A stretch of DNA of 13,999 nucleotides from assembly GCA_004558865.1 (NCBI GenBank), contig SFCY01000057.1, positions 1 through 13,999 on the forward strand, written 5' to 3'. Positions 6,478 to 13,547 of the stretch are shown here, in pieces. The position numbers were made by a program, and so were the translations under genes. The DNA comes from Bacteroidales bacterium (GTDB lineage: Bacteria > Bacteroidota > Bacteroidia > Bacteroidales > Bacteroidaceae). Position 1 is the stretch's first letter. Every line of letters starts with the position of its first letter. A model generated the notes under the pieces. It made no database searches. It was not told the origin of the DNA and was given only the letters and a program-made list of their open reading frames with translations.

Positions 6478-7134
6478 TTAAAATATTTTTCCGAAGGCGA
6501 TATTCATGAATGTGTTGATGAGTATCTTGATGTCGAACCACCATGAGCGGTGTTCCAGATAGTAGAGGTCGAGTTCCAGTCGGCGGAGCATCTTCTCCAT
6601 CGTATCGGTGTAGCCGTTGTAGAGCGTGGCGTAGGAGGTAACGCCCGGGCGAATCTGGTACAGGCAGCGATAGCGTGGGTCGTGCTCCATGATTTTGTCT
6701 ATGTAGTATTTGCGTTCCGGTCGCGGGCCCACAAAGGCCATGTCGCCAATGAAGACATTGTAGAGCTGGGGCAGCTCGTCGAGGTGATGGGCGCGGAGAA
6801 AGCGTCCCACCTTGGTCAGGCGGTCGTCTTTCTCGTGCTTGAAGAGCTGCGGACCGTCCTTCTCGGCGTCCACTCTCATGCTGCGGAACTTGTAGATGTA
6901 GAATGGGCGGCCGAAGCGGCCGATGCGTTCCTGCTTGAACAAAGCGGGGCCGCCATCCTCCAGTCTGACTGCGATGTAGCAGATAAGGAACAAGGGTGAG
7001 AAAACGATGAGGCAGACCAATGAGGTGAAAAAGTCAACAAGGCGTTTTGTGTCGCGTTCAACCTCAGTCATGCCATCATAGACGTATTCTCTTACTGCCA
7101 TAGTAGTGGTTTGTGTCATTTGCCATGTTGTCAT
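6478..7134 (-). CDS. Undecaprenyl-phosphate sugar phosphotransferase (bacterial sugar transferase family)
   Basis: 218 residues, a compact monotopic phosphoglycosyl transferase of the PF02397 family (WcaJ/WbaP/PglC catalytic domain). It would transfer a sugar phosphate from a nucleotide sugar to undecaprenyl phosphate at the inner membrane, the first step of repeat-unit assembly. Seen: KRLVDFF leading into a hydrophobic re-entrant helix with the Ser46-Pro47 break, ALFKQERIG, FYIYKFRSM at 78-86, LTKVGRFLRAHHLDELPQL with the catalytic Asp119-Glu120 pair, and GDMAFVGPRPE. The usual Arg-x-Thr-Ser before LDELPQ is RAHH here. The large N-terminal membrane domain of WcaJ/WbaP is absent. Met1 (7134), Met6 and Met12 (7101) are all possible starts; no clear promoter decides among them. 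It lies alone, with a terminator directly after it. Confidence 0.93.
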   Translation of the reverse strand: MTTWQMTQTTTMAVREYVYDGMTEVERDTKRLVDFFTSLVCLIVFSPLFLICYIAVRLEDGGPALFKQERIGRFGRPFYIYKFRSMRVDAEKDGPQLFKHEKDDRLTKVGRFLRAHHLDELPQLYNVFIGDMAFVGPRPERKYYIDKIMEHDPRYRCLYQIRPGVTSYATLYNGYTDTMEKMLRRLELDLYYLEHRSWWFDIKILINTFMNIAFGKIF

Positions 7135-7378
7135 GCTATACGGTGTTTTTTATACTTGTTAAACGCAACTATTGTCCATTTATTGCTTGGGTATTGAAAA
7201 AGAATTTTTATTCTTGTTGCCGTTCCTTAGCCCCATCTTCCGCTTTGGCCTTTGCCAATGGGCGTTTACACACTTTTTAGGTCTTGTTTTAGGTTGTTGA
7301 CAAATTTCGCCGTCGCCCCGGCTGCGGCCTCTCGCCGCATCGCTGTGGTTGGGATGCACGCCGCCATCCCTTGAGTTT
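7135..7378. other. Intergenic stretch before the sugar transferase
   Basis: No convincing gene. AAGAAT (7200-7205) and ATTCTT (7210-7215) form a weak AT-rich hairpin followed on the minus strand by a short T-run, which may be a poor terminator for the glycosyltransferase transcript from upstream. Around 7320-7365 is a GC-rich block leading into the dispersed repeat. A possible but weak -7 box (TAGTTGCG, minus) lies near 7170. Confidence 0.35.
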
Positions 7379-7500
7379 TTATCTCGCAAAGGCGCAAAGA
7401 ACGCAAAGGCACGTCCCCCCGCGGCGGATGCACGCCTTTGCGTGCATTCATTTTGGGTGATGGGTTTTCCCCTCCTTTTGTAGGGAGGGGGCGGGTCTTC
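7379..7500. repeat. Dispersed intergenic repeat, copy 2
   Basis: This copy starts TATCTCGCAAAGGCGCAAAG and includes AACGCAAAGGCACG, CGGATGCACGC, CGTGCATTCATT and GTAGGGAGGGGG. It aligns with 2098-2240 in the same orientation with one gap, and ends right at the stop codon of the GT2 gene. Two copies 5 kb apart in one window suggest a family of similar copies across the genome. Confidence 0.6.
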
Positions 7501-8442
7501 TTAGCTTAACCTGCGCTGCACCAAGGGCATCATACGGAGCAGCCGCACGTAGGTCTTGAGTCCGAACAGGCGGATGCACCAATCCTTGAGCCGGGTGCGC
7601 AGGGGCAATCCAAAAGGAATGCGGAATGCGTAGTGGGGAATCTCGGGAGCCTTACCCGAAAGGAGCATGTAGGTGATTTGGATGTTCAGCACCATCAGAT
7701 AGTAGCGGCTCAGGTCTCCGTCGGCATCGAGCGCGCGGGCATCGCCCCTCAGGATTTCCTGCAAGAGGGGCAGATGGGCCTCCAGGAGTTGGGCCACCTC
7801 CTTGGCCCCCGCCCTGCGGGTGATGCCGTTCTTGTTGAGCGTGTAGTGGTAGCAGCCCGACGACGCCGTGGCCACACACTGTGCTTGGCGAACCAACAGC
7901 GGCAACGTCTGCACATCCTCAAACACACGGCCTTCGGGGAAGCGGACATGGTCGAAAATCCAGCGCCTGTAGATCTTGTTCCAAGCGTAGGAGTGGTCGT
8001 AGGCCCTGGCCCGCAGCCAATAGTCCATCCGGTTGTGGTAGACCCTGTCGGCGAGGATGATGTCTTGCCGCTCATTGGAGTTCTCGAATTTCACCACGCC
8101 AAACTCCAAGATGTCGTATTCCGGATGCTGGGCGAGTGTATGCATCAGCGGCTCGTATGTGTCGGCGGAGAGGTAGTCGTCGGAATCCACAAAGGTGAGA
8201 TACTCGCCCCGCGCCTGTTCTATGCCTGTGTTGCGCGCCGCGCTAAGTCCCTTGTTTGCCTGATGGATGGTCCTCACACGTGGGTCGCGGCGGTACCATT
8301 CGTCGCAGAGCTGCGGACACCTGTCGGGCGATCCGTCGTCGACGAGGATGACTTCCATGTCGACCTGCTGGCGCAGCACGCTCATTAGGCAGCGCTCAAG
8401 TGTTGCCTCGGTTTTATAAACTGGAATGATGATGCTCAACAT
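7501..8442 (-). CDS. GT2 family glycosyltransferase
   Basis: 313 residues with a complete GT-A domain of glycosyltransferase family 2. Seen: start MLSIIIPVYKTEATLERCL, VILVDDGSPD (31-40) for nucleotide binding, ANKGLSAARNTGIEQARGEY (62-81), and FVDSDDYL with the metal-binding DSD at 86-88. The C-terminal half holds AYNKIYRRWIF-type and FPEGRVFEDVQTLPLLV-type segments common in capsule enzymes (here read as WNKIYRRWIFDHVRFPEGRV). It would add a sugar from a nucleotide sugar to the growing lipid-linked repeat unit at the cytoplasmic face of the inner membrane; donor and acceptor are not predictable. It has its own promoter upstream at 8518-8545. The start at 8442 is the natural family N-terminus. 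Confidence 0.92.
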   Translation of the reverse strand: MLSIIIPVYKTEATLERCLMSVLRQQVDMEVILVDDGSPDRCPQLCDEWYRRDPRVRTIHQANKGLSAARNTGIEQARGEYLTFVDSDDYLSADTYEPLMHTLAQHPEYDILEFGVVKFENSNERQDIILADRVYHNRMDYWLRARAYDHSYAWNKIYRRWIFDHVRFPEGRVFEDVQTLPLLVRQAQCVATASSGCYHYTLNKNGITRRAGAKEVAQLLEAHLPLLQEILRGDARALDADGDLSRYYLMVLNIQITYMLLSGKAPEIPHYAFRIPFGLPLRTRLKDWCIRLFGLKTYVRLLRMMPLVQRRLS

Positions 8443-8517
8443 ATTCTCTATAACTTCATATTCAACTAACGTCGTAGGTTAAGGTCGACGGTGATGGCCT
8501 GCTTTATAATGTTGTTG

Positions 8518-8545
8518 CAAATCTAACGAAAATATCCGAAACAAA
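8518..8545 (-). promoter_or_regulatory. Promoter of the GT2 gene at 8442
   Basis: On the minus strand TTTG (8545-8542) precedes TAGATTTG (8525-8518) with a 16-bp spacer, slightly short but within reason for a Bacteroidota promoter. The expected start near 8512 leaves a leader of about 70 nt. Confidence 0.6.
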
Positions 8546-8612
8546 CAACATCTTACCATAAAAACTTAGCAAAAACATAGTGTTGCCCTGCCGCGACCCT
8601 GTTTGCGCCCCC

Positions 8613-8696
8613 GTGTTCGCCCTGCTGCTGTCTGTGTTCGCCCTGCTGCAGTCTGTGTTCGCCCTGCTGCTGTTTGTGTTCGGTATGCTGCTGTAC
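8613..8696. repeat. Four 21-bp tandem repeats after a glycosyltransferase gene
   Basis: Units start at 8613, 8634, 8655 and 8676; each begins GTGTTCG, and the first three continue CCCTGCTG. Units one to three differ at one or two bases, unit four is more diverged. The array begins about 40 bp past the stop of the GT2 gene at 8737 (minus) and about 90 bp before the promoter of the next gene. All frames happen to stay open because the unit is a multiple of three, but none gives a convincing protein. Confidence 0.8.
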
Positions 8697-8736
8697 CACA
8701 GCAGCCCTCTCCCGCAGCCCCCCCTCCTCGGCCCCC

Positions 8737-9645
8737 TCACATTGCGCTCCGCCCGCCTCGTCCGCCCGAAAGCAGGCAGGCAAAATAGCCCAGCCTGTAA
8801 AACTCGAAGACAAGCAGGGAAGGGCGCGCGCCCAAGAGCTGGCGACGCTCCAAGGGCGCGAACATGCGGTGCCAAAGCCTCACCAAGGGCAAGAGCCGGA
8901 ACCGCCCGAGGTTGTCGGTCATCGCCAACATGCGCGAATAGCCGCGCAGCTCGTCCTGGAACTGGCAGAGCGTGGCAAGGGCCTCCTCCCACTTGGCCAC
9001 AAAGTGGGCATTGCTGTCGAAGCCCACCAACGCCACAGGATTGTCGACATGGCATATCTTGACCCCCGCCGCATGAAGCCGCTTGCCGTAGAGCACATCC
9101 TCAAAACCATAATGGCGGAACCGCTCGTCCAACGGGTAACGGAGGAACAAATCCCGCGGACATGCGAAGTTGCAGGTGTTGAAGTCAAGATAAGGATGCA
9201 GGGAGCGGCACTGGGCGGTATGGCGCGAAGCCCGCGCGTCCTCATACACGCTGCGGAGGTTGGCGCGGCTGTGACGTTCCATCACATATCCCCCGTAGAA
9301 GAACATCCGATGCTGCGACAGCAGCCTGGCATATTCCGCAAGGAAAGTGTCTCTGGCCACTCCCCGCCCCGCATCCACGAAGACGAGTGTGTCGAATCGC
9401 GCCTCGCGGGCAAGGAAGTTCCTCACCGCGGCACGGCCCTCGTTGAGCGGCCGCTCAATGTAGCGACAGCCGGAAAGCGAGTTGATGCGTCGGTTGTCGG
9501 CCACCACGCTTTTGTCGGTGGAGCCGTCGTCGCCCGCCAGCAGTTCGAAGGGAGCGCCCAACTCCTTGGCCTGCGACCACAAGTCGCGGGCCAACTGCAG
9601 GCAGCGGTCGTTGTAGGTGGGTATCAATAGGGATATGCCGTTCAT
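8737..9645 (-). CDS. GT2-like glycosyltransferase with altered DxD site
   Basis: 302 residues with the GT-A layout of family 2: MNGISLLIPTYNDR at the start, ELLAGDDGSTDKS at 34-46, NEGRAAVRNFLA at 68-79, and a strand LVFVDAGRGVARDTF. In relatives this last strand carries the metal-binding Asp-x-Asp; here it is Asp91-Ala92-Gly93, so the second Asp is missing. The acceptor-side region FRHYGFEDVLYGKRLHAAGV, followed by HVDNPVALVGFDSN, is well preserved and places it with capsule-type GT2 enzymes. It may be active with reduced or altered metal use, or be inactive. A -7 box lies immediately before the ATG, so the transcript is nearly leaderless. The gene is divergent from the export operon at 9838. 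Confidence 0.88.
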   Translation of the reverse strand: MNGISLLIPTYNDRCLQLARDLWSQAKELGAPFELLAGDDGSTDKSVVADNRRINSLSGCRYIERPLNEGRAAVRNFLAREARFDTLVFVDAGRGVARDTFLAEYARLLSQHRMFFYGGYVMERHSRANLRSVYEDARASRHTAQCRSLHPYLDFNTCNFACPRDLFLRYPLDERFRHYGFEDVLYGKRLHAAGVKICHVDNPVALVGFDSNAHFVAKWEEALATLCQFQDELRGYSRMLAMTDNLGRFRLLPLVRLWHRMFAPLERRQLLGARPSLLVFEFYRLGYFACLLSGGRGGRSAM

Positions 9646-9650
9646 GGGAG

Positions 9651-9658
9651 CAAATATA
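9651..9658 (-). promoter_or_regulatory. -7 promoter box of the GT2 gene at 9645
   Basis: On the minus strand TATATTTG ends six bases before ATG 9645. With normal Bacteroidota spacing, transcription starts at or within a few bases of the start codon. The -33 region is weak (CTTTCC about 20 bp upstream). Confidence 0.65.
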
Positions 9659-9702
9659 ACAAAAAATCGACAGAGGGAAAGCTTTATTAGAAAAAATAAT
9701 CG

Positions 9703-9710
9703 TACCTTTG
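9703..9710 (+). promoter_or_regulatory. -7 promoter box of the polysaccharide export operon
   Basis: TACCTTTG on the plus strand, with TTTA at 9683-9686 as a possible -33 element 16 bp before it. The expected start near 9716 leaves a leader of about 120 nt before ATG 9838. It stands back to back with the minus-strand promoter at 9651-9658; their control regions overlap. Confidence 0.7.
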
Positions 9711-9837
9711 CAACAAATTGGCCAGAAATTGGTTATATTTCCATAAGAAGAAACCATTATCAAATGCCGACACGACCCGTGGCGATGCGAACGCAGCGGG
9801 CGTGGAGGCCAAACCTTTAACAGCACTTATAAGCAAC

Positions 9838-12459
9838 ATGAAGAAAATCATCTGTTTCCTATTTCTTCTGATGATGACGCCCTTGTGTGCCTTGGCCCAG
9901 TCGTCGATGACCGACAGCCAGGTGATGGAGATGATTGTGAAAGAGCACAACCGCGGCTCCTCACAGGCGCAAATCGTGACCAAGCTCATGCAGAGCGGCG
10001 TCGACATCACCCAGATTAGGAGGGTGAGGAACAAATATGAACGCCAGATGAAGCAAAGCGGACTGGGACAGACGCAGGACAACGCCGCGCAGTTTGACAA
10101 CTCGCGCATGCGCACCAACAACGGCCAGACCCGCAACGATTTCACCAAGAAGAAGACGCAGCAGGAAATCAACCTGCAGGAGAACCGCGGCAACTACAGC
10201 AACTTGGGCATATCCGACAATGTGAAGTGGCAACAGGAATACGACCCCAGCGACCCTGACTTCATCGGCATGGAGGACGAGCTGAACGGCATCATCCCCA
10301 TGGACTCCACACAGATGCTGGAAATGCTGTTGGAGGAGAGGAGAAAGAAACAGAAGCAGGTGTTCGGACGCGACATCTTCAACAACAAGATGCTCACATT
10401 CGAGCCTGAAATGAACATCGCCACCCCGCAGAACTACCATTTGGGTCCCGGCGACGCGGTGATAGTCGACATCTACGGTGCCTCGCAGAAGACCTACAAC
10501 GCCACGGTGTCGCCCGACGGCGAAATCACCATCGAGGACTATGGCCCCGTGCAGGTGAGCGGACTCACCGTGGCCCAGGCCAACGCCAAGCTGCGCCAGA
10601 CCCTGGGCTCGCGCTACAAGAGCAGCCGCGTGAAGCTCACCGTGGGCCAGACGCGCACCATCATGGTCAACGTGATGGGCGAGGTGAAGACCCCGGGCAC
10701 CTACACGCTCTCCGCCTTCGCCACTGTGTTCCACGCCCTCTACATGGCCGGTGGAACCAACGACTTGGGAACGCTGCGCAACATCAAGGTGTACCGCAAC
10801 AACCGACTGGTTTCCGTGGTGGACATCTACGACTACATCCTCAATGGCAAGCTGAAGGGCAATGTGCGCCTGGCCGACAACGATGTCATCGTGGTGGGTC
10901 CCTACGACTGTTTGGTGGAAATCCGCGGCAAGGTGAAGCGCCCCATGTTCTACGAGATGAAGAAGAACGAGAGCGTGGCCACCCTGCTGAAATACTCTGG
11001 AGGATTCACCGGCGACGCCTACACCAAGAGCGTGCGCGTCAACCGCAAGACAGGACGCGAGCGCAGCGTGTTCAACGTGGGCGAGTTCGACATGACGAGC
11101 TTCCGCGTGAGCGATGGCGACTCCGTCACCGTCGATTCCATACTGCCCCGCTATGAGAACACCGTGGAGATAAAGGGCGCCGTGTTCCGCCCCGGCATGT
11201 ACAACCTGGGCAAGGACGTCAACAGTGTGCGCACCCTCATCGAGCATGCCGAGGGATGCACGGAGGACGCCTTCACCGCCCACGCTGTGATGCACCGCAT
11301 GAAGGAGGACCGCACGCTCAAGGTGATTAGCGTGGACGTGGACGGCATCATGAGCGGGAAAGTGGCCGACATCCCCTTGGAGGAGAACGACATCCTCTTC
11401 ATTCCGACCAAGACATCAACGATGACCCCGCGCACCCTCACCATCCGAGGCGAGGTGCAATACCCCGGCATCTACCAATATGCCGACAATGAGACGGTGG
11501 AGGACTTCATCCTCCAGGCCGGCGGACTGACCGACAAGGCCTCTACGGCCAAGGTCAGCGTGAGCCGCCGCGTCAGCGACCCCAACGCCGAGCGACCCGA
11601 CAGCATCATCGGACAGCAGTTTGAGATGGCCCTGAAAGACGGCTTCGTCATCGACGGCACGCCGGGCTTCATCCTCATGCCATTCGACGAGGTGTACGTG
11701 TTCAAGAGTCCTGGCTACAGCGACCAGCAGAATGTGACCGTCGACGGCGAGGTGGCCTTCCCCGGCACCTACACCCTGACCAAGCGCAACGCCCGGCTGA
11801 CCGACCTCATTGCCATGGCCGGTGGCCCCACTGACTTGGCCTATATCCGCGGCGCGCGTTTGGAGCGGAAGCCCAATGAGGAGGAGAGCAAGCGTATGCA
11901 GACTGCCTATCAGATGGCCCAGGAGCAACAGCAGAACGAGTTGATGGAAATCATGGCCAGCGGGGCGAATGGCGGATCCAGCCTGTCCAACTTCGCCGAG
12001 AGCAACAAGAACACACAGTTGAAGAAGTTCCAAGTGCCCGGCACCTACTCTGTGGGCATCCAGCTCGACAAGGCGATGAAGGACCCGAATAGCGACGCCA
12101 ACATCGTGCTGCGCGAGGGCGACCGTCTGCTGCTTCCGCGCTACAATGCCACGGTGAAGATCAACGGAGCCGTGATGTATCCCAACACGGTGGCCTTCGA
12201 GCGCGGCAGGAGCGCCAGATATTACATCAATTCAGCCGGTGGCTTTGCCCAGAACGCGCGCAAGAACAATGCCTACATTATATATATGAATGGTATGGTG
12301 GCCAAGGTGAGCCACGGCGCCAAGGTGGAGGCCGGTTGCGAGATTGTAGTGCCCAGCAAGATCACGCGCAGGACAACGCCCGCCGAGATGGCTACCTTGG
12401 GCTCCAGCATGGCCAGCATAGCCACGATGATCGCTACCATCGCCAACATGGGCAAGTAA
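9838..12459 (+). CDS. Polysaccharide export protein with six SLBB repeats (Wza-like)
   Basis: 873 residues. Residues 1-20 are a signal peptide ending ALCALA-type (CALAQ), so the protein is periplasmic or outer-membrane associated; no lipobox is visible, unlike E. coli Wza. A helical segment at 22-75 (TDSQVMEMIVKEHNRGSSQA onward) is followed by a Poly_export domain at about 197-275 (NYHLGPGDAVIVDIYGA, SPDGEITIEDYG). Six SLBB-type repeats start near 274, 358, 442, 534, 632 and 772; typical cores are MGEVKTPGTYTL, IRGEVQYPGIYQY and VDGEVAFPGTYTL. The tail (856-873) is mildly hydrophobic. It should form the export channel with the Wzz protein encoded 35 nt downstream. An in-frame TTG at 9718 gives a longer frame, but it coincides with the expected transcription start and would bury the signal peptide, so 9838 is chosen. 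Confidence 0.93.
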   Translation: MKKIICFLFLLMMTPLCALAQSSMTDSQVMEMIVKEHNRGSSQAQIVTKLMQSGVDITQIRRVRNKYERQMKQSGLGQTQDNAAQFDNSRMRTNNGQTRNDFTKKKTQQEINLQENRGNYSNLGISDNVKWQQEYDPSDPDFIGMEDELNGIIPMDSTQMLEMLLEERRKKQKQVFGRDIFNNKMLTFEPEMNIATPQNYHLGPGDAVIVDIYGASQKTYNATVSPDGEITIEDYGPVQVSGLTVAQANAKLRQTLGSRYKSSRVKLTVGQTRTIMVNVMGEVKTPGTYTLSAFATVFHALYMAGGTNDLGTLRNIKVYRNNRLVSVVDIYDYILNGKLKGNVRLADNDVIVVGPYDCLVEIRGKVKRPMFYEMKKNESVATLLKYSGGFTGDAYTKSVRVNRKTGRERSVFNVGEFDMTSFRVSDGDSVTVDSILPRYENTVEIKGAVFRPGMYNLGKDVNSVRTLIEHAEGCTEDAFTAHAVMHRMKEDRTLKVISVDVDGIMSGKVADIPLEENDILFIPTKTSTMTPRTLTIRGEVQYPGIYQYADNETVEDFILQAGGLTDKASTAKVSVSRRVSDPNAERPDSIIGQQFEMALKDGFVIDGTPGFILMPFDEVYVFKSPGYSDQQNVTVDGEVAFPGTYTLTKRNARLTDLIAMAGGPTDLAYIRGARLERKPNEEESKRMQTAYQMAQEQQQNELMEIMASGANGGSSLSNFAESNKNTQLKKFQVPGTYSVGIQLDKAMKDPNSDANIVLREGDRLLLPRYNATVKINGAVMYPNTVAFERGRSARYYINSAGGFAQNARKNNAYIIYMNGMVAKVSHGAKVEAGCEIVVPSKITRRTTPAEMATLGSSMASIATMIATIANMGK

Positions 12460-12494
12460 TTTTTTGAACTCGAATCATAACGATTTTCCTTGAT

Positions 12495-13547
12495 ATGGCA
12501 CAAGAACAAGATAATAAAATCAAGCAGATAGACCTCACAGCCATTGTGAAGTTGATGTTAAAATATAAGAAGGCCTATCTCATAGGCCTACCCGCAACTT
12601 TCATCATTGCTTGTCTCTATATCGTCTGCATACCTCGCTACTACAATTCATCGACGATGCTTGCACCCGAGTTGTCCAGTTTCAGTGGCGGTTCGCTTGG
12701 CGACATCGCCTCGTCCTTTGGCATTGATTTGGGCAATACACAACAAGGAGCGGATGCCATCCTGCCAGACCTCTACCCAGACTTGATGAATTCCAACAGT
12801 TTCATCTGTAGACTTTCAAACGTCAGGGTTAAGACGATTGACAACAAAATCAACACAACATATTACGACTATATCGCCACAAAACAGGAAAAGCCATTCT
12901 GGAGCGGCTTCATTTCTCTGTTAAGGAAACCATTTGAAACCAAGGACAAATTTCCCGCTCCTAAAGGAAACAAATTGAATCCTCAATGGCTCAACAGAGA
13001 GCAGACTGCCGTCATCGATGCCATACGATCGAGCTTAAGTTGTAACATCGACAAGAAGACTTATGCCATCACCATTGCTGTAGAGGCACAGGATCCTTTG
13101 ATATGCGCCACCATTGCTGACACGGTAAGGTCGCTGCTCCAACAAAGCATCACACAATACAGAACCAAGAAAGCCCGCAACGACTACGAGTATTACAAAA
13201 AGCTCTGTTCCGAGGCCAAGAGTAAGTATGAGCGTGCGCGTCAGACATACGGATCCTATGCTGATGCCAATACCGACATCATACTGCCCAGTTTCAAATC
13301 GAAAGAGGAAGATTTGGAGAACGAGATGCAACTCCTTTACAACACTTATTCGACAATGGCCACTCAGATGCAGCAAGCTCAAGCCAAATTGCAGGAGCGC
13401 ACCCCAGCTTTCACAGTTATCCAGAAGCCAACCGTGCCATTGAAACCAGCAGGACCGAAGCGTATGATTTTCGTCATTGTTATGACATTCCTTGCTTTTG
13501 TTGTTATTTCGCTTTATTCCATCCGAAGCTTAATCATCTCGGAGTAA
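12495..13547 (+). CDS. Wzz-type polysaccharide chain-length determinant
   Basis: 350 residues. Topology is that of the Wzz/PCP family (PF02706): a short cytoplasmic N-terminus with IDLTAIVKLMLKYKKAY, a first membrane helix at about 27-46, a large periplasmic domain with a long coiled-coil-like helical stretch (about 215-305), a Pro-rich segment (KPTVPLKPAGPKR) and a second helix at about 324-343. There is no C-terminal tyrosine kinase domain as in Wzc. It sets the modal length of the polymer and should contact the SLBB export protein encoded just upstream. The spacing of 35 nt before and the one-base TAATG overlap with the next gene point to one operon. The gene is clearly more AT-rich than the SLBB gene before it. 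Confidence 0.92.
   Translation: MAQEQDNKIKQIDLTAIVKLMLKYKKAYLIGLPATFIIACLYIVCIPRYYNSSTMLAPELSSFSGGSLGDIASSFGIDLGNTQQGADAILPDLYPDLMNSNSFICRLSNVRVKTIDNKINTTYYDYIATKQEKPFWSGFISLLRKPFETKDKFPAPKGNKLNPQWLNREQTAVIDAIRSSLSCNIDKKTYAITIAVEAQDPLICATIADTVRSLLQQSITQYRTKKARNDYEYYKKLCSEAKSKYERARQTYGSYADANTDIILPSFKSKEEDLENEMQLLYNTYSTMATQMQQAQAKLQERTPAFTVIQKPTVPLKPAGPKRMIFVIVMTFLAFVVISLYSIRSLIISE

Noticed and set aside
7379..7500. Insertion sequence end or transposase remnant
   Set aside because: The stretch is repeated at 2098-2240 but has no terminal inverted repeats or transposase reading frame in either copy.
8580..9062. Plus-strand frame with repeated hydrophobic FALLL segments
   Set aside because: The apparent membrane repeats come from the 21-bp array, and the rest is antisense to the GT2 gene; no promoter precedes it.
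9718..9837. N-terminal extension of the SLBB protein from a TTG start
   Set aside because: It would start at the predicted transcription start and place 40 polar residues before a clean signal peptide.
9961..11295. 444-residue minus-strand frame opposite the SLBB gene
   Set aside because: His/Val/Ala-rich antisense shadow of a high-G+C coding region, with no signal or family motif.
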